Shown one piece after another: positions 59,112 through 64,000 of a stretch of DNA of 64,000 nt (position 1 is the first letter of the stretch; each line of letters begins with the position of its first letter). Made by a program: the position numbers and the translations under genes. The notes under the pieces were generated by a model, which ran no database searches, had not been told where the DNA came from, and saw only the letters and a list, made by a program, of their open reading frames with translations. Source of the DNA: Humidesulfovibrio sp. (GTDB taxonomy: Bacteria; Desulfobacterota; Desulfovibrionia; Desulfovibrionales; Desulfovibrionaceae); the NCBI GenBank assembly GCA_031292175.1, contig JARLHQ010000005.1, forward strand, positions 1-64,000, written 5' to 3'.

Positions 59112-61094
59112 TTAATTTTCCGTTCGGGCCGCGTGCTCAAGCAGGCACTGGTCCAGGGCCCGGAACAGCTCCTCCGCAACCAGTGGCTTGGGCACGAAAC
59201 CATCCATGCCCAGCTCCAGGAAACGCGCTCTGTCCTTCTCGCGGGCGTAGGCAGTCAGGGCGATGATCGGCACGGTTTTGTCCAGGCCGGGCACTTCCCC
59301 ACCGCGTATGTGGTGCGTGGCCTCGATGCCATCCATGAGCGGCATCTGGATGTCCATAAGGATGACGTCCACCTTCTCCTTGTCCAGGGCGCGCAGGGCT
59401 TCCACCCCGTTTTCCGCCTCGAACACGGTGTCTCCCCTGCGGCGCAGCAGGGTGGTGGTCATGACGCGGTTGATCACCTCGTCCTCCACCAGCAGGATGC
59501 GCCTGCCCGTGGGGCTCGGCTTTGTGACGGCGGCGTCGGATTTGACGTCCACGGCGACCGCGGTCCTGGACAGCGCCAGGCGCAGGGTGAAGAAGAAGCG
59601 GCTGCCCTTGCCCGGTTCGGAGGTGACTGCGATGTCGCCGCCCATGAGCGTCACCAGGTTCCGGGCGATGCACAGGCCGAGGCCCATGCCGCTGCGCCGC
59701 TTGGTCAGGACGTCCTCCGCCAGGGTGAAGCTGTCGAAGATGGACTCCATCTTTTCCTTGCGGATGCCGACGCCGGTATCCTCCACGTAAAAGATAAGGT
59801 TGGCCCAGCCCGCTGCGTCCGCACGGCCTTGTGCCATGTTCGCAGGGGCCACGCCCATCTCGATGCGTCCCGTGGATGTGCATTTCAGCGCATTGCTCAT
59901 AAGGCAGACCAGGGTTTGGCGCACGCGGAATTCGTCGCCGCAGACCAGCCGGGGCACGTCGTGCCGAACGCTCAGGTCGAGGGTCAGGCCTTTCAGTTTG
60001 GCCTGGACCGAATAGGTGTTGGCGACGGAACGCATGAGCGCGATCAGATCGAACTCTTTGACAATGGGCTCAATCGCTCCGGCCTCGATGTCCGCCAGAT
60101 CCAGCAGATTGTTGATGACGTTGGTGAGGCGCACGGCAGATTCGCGGATGACCTCCAGGCAGTCCTTGTGCTCTTCCGAAGGCTGGCCAGCCAAGCCCAC
60201 CTGGGCCATGCCCAGGATGCCGTTCAGGGGCGTGCGCAGTTCGTGGCTGATGTTCGCCAAAAATTGCGACTTCATCATGGTGGCGCTTTCAGCCAGCATT
60301 TTGGCCTTGACCAGCTCCTGCTCGCGCCGGATCTGCTGTGTGATGTCTTGGGAAAATCCCGCCAGGGCGTACACCGCGCCGGAGTCGTCAATGACGGGAT
60401 AGATGCAGACCGAGGAGATGCGGTCCGCGAATTCCTCCTTGTAGCAGATGGTTTTTTTTTCGCGCAGGGCGCACGCAAACTTCTCCTTGCGGTGGTCGGC
60501 GTGCGGGGCTGTCAGAAAGGCGAATGAGGATTTCCCGATGAGTTCCTGGACTGTGCTGCCGCGCCGCCGGGCGGCCTCGTCATTCAGGGCCAGGAATACG
60601 CCTTGCGGGTCCACCAGGATGGCCGATTCCTGGCTGGCGTTCAACAGGGCCTTGATCATGCGCTCGGAGTCGATGACTTTTTTCTCAGAGAGCACGTCGT
60701 TGGTGACATCCTCGCGGATGACGATGCCGCCGATGAACTCACTATCTTTCTTGATCGGGATGGCGCGCAGGGTCTGATAGCCGCTTTGCCCGCCGCTGAA
60801 CTCCGAGGTGAAGATGTTTTCGGCCTGGATGGACTGGCCGTTCATGACCTTTTCGATCTGCTGGGTCAGTCCGGCGCTGGCGATGCCCGGCAGTCCGAAG
60901 ATCGAGTGGCCGAGATAGTCTTCCTTGCCGCGCGCGTTTCTGGCGAAATACCGCAGGTGCCAGTCGTTGACGAAGGTGATTTCTCCCTGGCTGTTGAAGC
61001 ACATGATGGAGACCGGAGCCAGTTCCGCCAGCTGGCTGGCGTCACAGATGGGGACATCCTTGATGTCCCTGATGTCCTTGTCTTGAGGGGCCAT
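59112..61094 (-). CDS. Cytosolic hybrid histidine kinase (PAS-PAS-HisKA-HATPase-REC)
   Basis: A 660-residue protein from ATG 61094, preceded by GGAGG five bases before; upstream in-frame starts are not supported. No membrane segment. Two PAS domains (about 20-135 and 150-265; the second has SILVDPQGVFLALNDEA-like sequence and FADRISSVCIYPV), phosphoacceptor His284 in NISHELRTPL, the ATPase with GMGLGLCI, and a receiver with Asp581 in MDIQMPLMDG. It would phosphorelay to an Hpt protein not encoded nearby. The first PAS includes a loop NARGKEDYLGH seen in redox- or light-independent sensors; the signal is unknown. Confidence 0.92.
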   Translation of the reverse strand: MAPQDKDIRDIKDVPICDASQLAELAPVSIMCFNSQGEITFVNDWHLRYFARNARGKEDYLGHSIFGLPGIASAGLTQQIEKVMNGQSIQAENIFTSEFSGGQSGYQTLRAIPIKKDSEFIGGIVIREDVTNDVLSEKKVIDSERMIKALLNASQESAILVDPQGVFLALNDEAARRRGSTVQELIGKSSFAFLTAPHADHRKEKFACALREKKTICYKEEFADRISSVCIYPVIDDSGAVYALAGFSQDITQQIRREQELVKAKMLAESATMMKSQFLANISHELRTPLNGILGMAQVGLAGQPSEEHKDCLEVIRESAVRLTNVINNLLDLADIEAGAIEPIVKEFDLIALMRSVANTYSVQAKLKGLTLDLSVRHDVPRLVCGDEFRVRQTLVCLMSNALKCTSTGRIEMGVAPANMAQGRADAAGWANLIFYVEDTGVGIRKEKMESIFDSFTLAEDVLTKRRSGMGLGLCIARNLVTLMGGDIAVTSEPGKGSRFFFTLRLALSRTAVAVDVKSDAAVTKPSPTGRRILLVEDEVINRVMTTTLLRRRGDTVFEAENGVEALRALDKEKVDVILMDIQMPLMDGIEATHHIRGGEVPGLDKTVPIIALTAYAREKDRARFLELGMDGFVPKPLVAEELFRALDQCLLEHAARTEN

Positions 61095-61236
61095 GTCTTC
61101 CTCCGGCACAGTTGACCTGGGGAGAGGCGAAAAGGCGCCACTGTATTTCATGGCGTATAGCAGTTCGCCAGGCAAGGCAATCGTATTTGCTGGCGTGGCG
61201 GGCGGCCCGGATGCGGGATGCGCCGGGCGGATTGGA

Positions 61237-63585
61237 TCAGGCATGGGCCAGTTCCAGGCGCGCCAGCCGTGCGGCCTCGACCATGTTCGTCAAACTGGCC
61301 AGGGTCTCAGGCCAGGCGCGGGTTTTGAGCCCGCAGTCCGGGTTCACCCACAAGCGCTCGGCGGGGATGACCTCTGCGGCGCGCCGGATGAGGCCCAGCA
61401 TCTCCGTCGCGCTGGGCACGCGCGGGCTGTGGATGTCGTACACGCCGGGGCCGATCTCGTTGGGGTAGCGGAAGCGCCGGAAGGCCTCCAGAAGCTCCAT
61501 GCGGCTGCGGCTGGCTTCGATGCTGATGACGTCGGCGTCGAGGGCCGCGATCCACTCCACGATCTCGTTGAACTCGCAGTAGCACATGTGCGTGTGGATC
61601 TGCGTCTGCGGCGTGGCCGCGCCCACGGCCAGGCGGAAGGCGTCCACGGCCCAGCGCAGGTAGCCGTCCCAGTCCGCGCGCCGGAGCGGCAGGCCCTCGC
61701 GCAGGGCGGGCTCGTCGATCTGGATGACCCTGATGCCCGCGTCCTGCAAGTCCGCCACCTCGTCACGCAGGGCCAGCGCGATCTGGCGGCAGGTCTCGGC
61801 CCTGGGCTGGTCGTCGCGCACGAAGCTCCAGCACAGAAGAGTCACCGGGCCGGTGAGCATGCCCTTCATCGGCTTCGGCGTCAGGGACTGGGCGAAGCGG
61901 CTCCACTCCACGGTCATGGGTCCGGGCCGGCTCACGTCGCCGTAGACCACCGGCGGTTTGACGCAACGCGAGCCGTAGCTCTGCACCCAGCCGTTCTGGG
62001 TGAAGCAGAAGCCTTCGAACTGTTCGCCGAAGTACTCCACCATGTCGTTTCGTTCCGGTTCGCCGTGCACCAGCACGTCCAGCCCCAGGCGTTCCTGAAT
62101 GCCCACCGCGTCGCGGATGGTGTCCTTGATGAAGTCCCGGTATGCCTCGGGCGAGAGCTCGCCCTTCTTGAGCCGCGCCCGGGCGGAGCGCACCTCCATG
62201 GTCTGCGGGAAGGAACCGATGGTGGTGGTGGGCAGCGGGGGCAGACTGAAGGCCGCGCGTTGGAGCCGGACCCGCTCACGGTAAGGCAGGGGCCGGGCGA
62301 GCATGTCCGGTGTGAGCGCGGCCAAACGCCGGGCCACGGACGGATTGTTCCGCAACGGACTTGCGCGCCGCGCGGCCTGGACGCGCGCGTTTTCGGCCAG
62401 CCAGTCCGCGCAGGAGAGGCCCCGGCTGCGGTCCAGGCCATCCGCGCAGTCGGCCAGTTGGCGCACCTCGCCACATTTTTGCAGGGCGAAGGCCATCCAC
62501 TGGCGCACCTCGGGGCTAAGCCGTGTCTCACTTTCCAGGTCCACAGGGCAGTGCAGCAGGGAACAGGACGGCGCCACAAGCACGCGCTCCGGGCCAAGGG
62601 CCGCCACGGCGTCGTTCAGCATGGCCAGGGCGCGCTCCGCGTCCACGCGCCAGATGTTCCGCCCGTCCACCACGCCCAGGGACAGGGCCGTGTGCGGCGC
62701 CAGGTGCGCGTATACGCCGGGCAGCTGCTCTGGCGCACGCACCAGATCCAGGTGCAGGGCGCTCAGCCCCAGGCCGGAATAGACGCCCGCATTGTGTTCC
62801 ACGCCGCCGAAGTAGGTGGCGAGCATGACTTGGGCCGGCTTCGCCTCCGGGATGAGCTTGGCCAGGGTGGCCCGAAATTTACGCGACAGGTGCTCCGGCA
62901 GATCAAGGGCCAGCACCGGCTCGTCGAGCTGGATCCAGTCCGCCTGGGTTGCCAGCTGGTTCAGGAGCCTGGCGTAAGCCTCGGTGAGGGCGGGCAGGAG
63001 CTCAAAGCGGTCGAAGCCGAGGTCCAGGCTCTTGCTCAGGTGCAGAAAGGTGCAGGGGCCGGGCAGGACCGCCTTGGTGTGGAAGCCCGCGGCCCGGGCC
63101 TCGGCCAGCTGGTCCAGCAGATCGCGGGCGTTCGGGGCGAAGCTCTGCCCGCGCGAAAGCTCGGGCACGATGTAGTGGTAGTTTGTGTCGAACCATTTGG
63201 TCATTTCCATGGCCGCCTGGTCCTGGCCCTCGCCGCCGCCCCGGGCCATGCGGAAGTAGAGATCCAGGTCGCCGGGGCCGTCGGAGCGGCCGAAACGGCG
63301 GGGCGCGAGCCCCAGGCGGACGGTCATGTCCAGCATGTGGTCGTAGAGGGAGAAGTCGCCAACAGGCACGAGGTCGATGCCCGCCTGGACCTGCTGGGTC
63401 CAGTGCCGCAGACGCAGCGCGCGCGCTGTTTTGAGCAGGGCCTCCCGGTTCGGGTCGCGGTCCGGCTCATGGTTCGATTCGCGGCACCGTTCGTGGCTTG
63501 GTCCGGTCGCCCAAAACGCCTCCAATGCTGTTTTGAGTTCGCGGGCCACGCCCATGCGGGGAAAGCCCAAAGTGTGCGTCAGCAT
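61237..63585 (-). CDS. metE: Cobalamin-independent methionine synthase
   Basis: A 782-residue enzyme that moves a methyl group from methyltetrahydropteroyltriglutamate to homocysteine. ATG 63585 follows GGAGG; the frame from 63843 has no support. The N-terminal half (LGFPRMG..RELK) is the folate-binding duplicate; the C-terminal half carries the zinc site: His and Cys in QIHTHMCYCEF, Glu in the EAS region and Cys in WVNPDCGLKTR. TTTIGSFPQT opens the C-terminal domain. An insertion with a run of charged residues (about 30-50) is seen near the N terminus. A long structured leader precedes it. Confidence 0.97.
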   Translation of the reverse strand: MLTHTLGFPRMGVARELKTALEAFWATGPSHERCRESNHEPDRDPNREALLKTARALRLRHWTQQVQAGIDLVPVGDFSLYDHMLDMTVRLGLAPRRFGRSDGPGDLDLYFRMARGGGEGQDQAAMEMTKWFDTNYHYIVPELSRGQSFAPNARDLLDQLAEARAAGFHTKAVLPGPCTFLHLSKSLDLGFDRFELLPALTEAYARLLNQLATQADWIQLDEPVLALDLPEHLSRKFRATLAKLIPEAKPAQVMLATYFGGVEHNAGVYSGLGLSALHLDLVRAPEQLPGVYAHLAPHTALSLGVVDGRNIWRVDAERALAMLNDAVAALGPERVLVAPSCSLLHCPVDLESETRLSPEVRQWMAFALQKCGEVRQLADCADGLDRSRGLSCADWLAENARVQAARRASPLRNNPSVARRLAALTPDMLARPLPYRERVRLQRAAFSLPPLPTTTIGSFPQTMEVRSARARLKKGELSPEAYRDFIKDTIRDAVGIQERLGLDVLVHGEPERNDMVEYFGEQFEGFCFTQNGWVQSYGSRCVKPPVVYGDVSRPGPMTVEWSRFAQSLTPKPMKGMLTGPVTLLCWSFVRDDQPRAETCRQIALALRDEVADLQDAGIRVIQIDEPALREGLPLRRADWDGYLRWAVDAFRLAVGAATPQTQIHTHMCYCEFNEIVEWIAALDADVISIEASRSRMELLEAFRRFRYPNEIGPGVYDIHSPRVPSATEMLGLIRRAAEVIPAERLWVNPDCGLKTRAWPETLASLTNMVEAARLARLELAHA

Positions 63586-63712
63586 GCGGGTAACCTCCGG
63601 TCGTCCAGTCTGGGTCAGAACTGCAAGGCCGCGCGCGGGAGCGAAAGGCGAGGAAGGCGGGAGCACGCTGGCGCAAAGTCCAGCGGAAGCACGCCGGGGG
63701 GGCGTTTCTGTG

Positions 63713-63807
63713 TCGCCAGACCGGCGTTTTGCCCGGTTAGAGCAACGCGTCTGCGACGGATCCGCACCGTCTTCCGTTACCCGAAGGATGTCTGGCGAAG
63801 TTCGGGT
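63713..63807 (-). promoter_or_regulatory. Structured leader of metE, possible riboswitch-like element
   Basis: In the metE transcript ACCCGAA (63807-63801) pairs with TTCGGGT (63785-63779); TCGCCAGAC (63798-63790) pairs with GTCTGGCGA (63721-63713), crossing the first stem; and GACGG/CCGTC form a hairpin (63771-63755). The segment GGAAGACGGTGCGGATCCGT resembles the GGGAA..CGGTG..A.TCCG core of cobalamin riboswitches, which often control metE. The downstream B12 box (GCCAGGAGACCTGCC type) was not found, so the assignment is weak. Confidence 0.3.
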
Positions 63808-63814
63808 TATCCTG

Positions 63815-63843
63815 TGGCTAGCCCGCTGGGGTTGGGCTGTCAA
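63815..63843 (-). promoter_or_regulatory. Candidate metE promoter
   Basis: Minus strand TTGACA (63843-63838), a perfect -35, with TAGCCA (63820-63815) 17 bases on, a poor -10. It begins ten bases after the stop of the upstream transporter gene and would give a leader of about 220 bases. Confidence 0.4.
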
Positions 63844-63853
63844 GCCGCGGGGC

Positions 63854-64000
63854 TCAGGCGGTCTTGTCCGGCTCCATGTGGATGGTGATGCGGATGAGTT
63901 GGGGCAGGCGCGCGCGCAGGGCGGCCTCCAGGGCCACGGTGCGGTCGTGCGCCAGGGTGATGGGGGTGTCCGGATGCATGCGGCAGTGAAACGAGGCGGA
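63854..64000 (-). CDS. Cation diffusion facilitator, C-terminal end (partial)
   Basis: Only the last 48 residues are in the window. SFHCRMHPDTPITLAHDRTVALEAALRARLPQLIRITIHMEP is the metallochaperone-like dimerisation domain at the end of CDF zinc/iron/manganese exporters; the AHD and the IHMEP end are typical. The membrane part lies outside. It is followed closely by the metE promoter. Confidence 0.75.
   Translation of the reverse strand, partial: SASFHCRMHPDTPITLAHDRTVALEAALRARLPQLIRITIHMEPDKTA

Noticed and set aside
63586-63712. B12 box or SAM riboswitch motif close to the metE start
   Set aside because: GCGCCAGCGTGCTCCCGCC is only loosely similar to a B12 box, and no S-box consensus was found.
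61093-63888. Open frame of 931 codons on the plus strand opposite metE
   Set aside because: Antisense shadow of metE with typical low-complexity shadow composition.

Overview
The window comes from a GC-rich, Gram-negative, anaerobic-type bacterium. The best fit is the sulfate reducers of the order Desulfovibrionales. The reasons are a complex I operon with nuoA,B,C,D,H,I,J,K plus antiporter subunits but no nuoE/F/G, a HdrD/DsrK-like iron-sulfur protein paired with a NarI/DsrM-like cytochrome b next to TusA and DsrE2 sulfur-transfer proteins, small [4Fe-4S] ferredoxins, and the GAK gene set, which I recall as typical of Desulfovibrio relatives. I cannot name a species. No rRNA, tRNA or CRISPR was seen.

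Layout. 1-0.6 kb: right end of an IS481-type insertion sequence abutting a cysteine-rich small protein. 0.7-7.9 kb: signalling block (diguanylate cyclase, PhoR-like kinase, very large hybrid kinase with substrate-binding, PAS and PocR domains). 7.8-9.8 kb: azlCD exporter and an AraC regulator. 9.8-18.8 kb: housekeeping (sppA, rpsA, tag, a BON-domain protein, ychJ, a type II NADH dehydrogenase-like protein, then panC-panD-metK). 18.9-27.5 kb: TPR protein with degenerate GGDEF, membrane proteins, PAP2 phosphatase, two glycosyltransferases and asparagine synthetase. 28.2-39.8 kb: twelve-gene complex I operon closed by a strong terminator. 39.8-44.6 kb: HSDR_N protein, the MarR-DsrE2-TusA-cytochrome b-HdrD module and a thioesterase. 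44.8-51.4 kb: two exported enzymes, a heptosyltransferase, an MsbA-like exporter, a ferredoxin and a YchF-like NTPase. 51.5-59.1 kb: aroL, six GAK-system genes, aroC. 59.1-64 kb: hybrid kinase, metE with a structured leader, and the end of a cation diffusion facilitator.

The most interesting content is (i) the GAK locus, whose genes combine an XXXCH protein, a PHP-like phosphoesterase, an amphi-Trp protein, a PhoU-kinase fusion, an ATP-grasp enzyme and an HprK-like kinase in one tightly coupled operon between two shikimate genes; (ii) the sulfur-carrier plus membrane redox module; (iii) complex I without a NADH input module but with four antiporter-like subunits; and (iv) a recurrent hairpin-plus-C-tract element found right after the stop codon of at least five unrelated genes, three times associated with a very long perfect palindrome.

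Start codons were chosen by ribosome binding site and family alignment from memory; several differ from the longest open frame. Family names are recalled, not searched.
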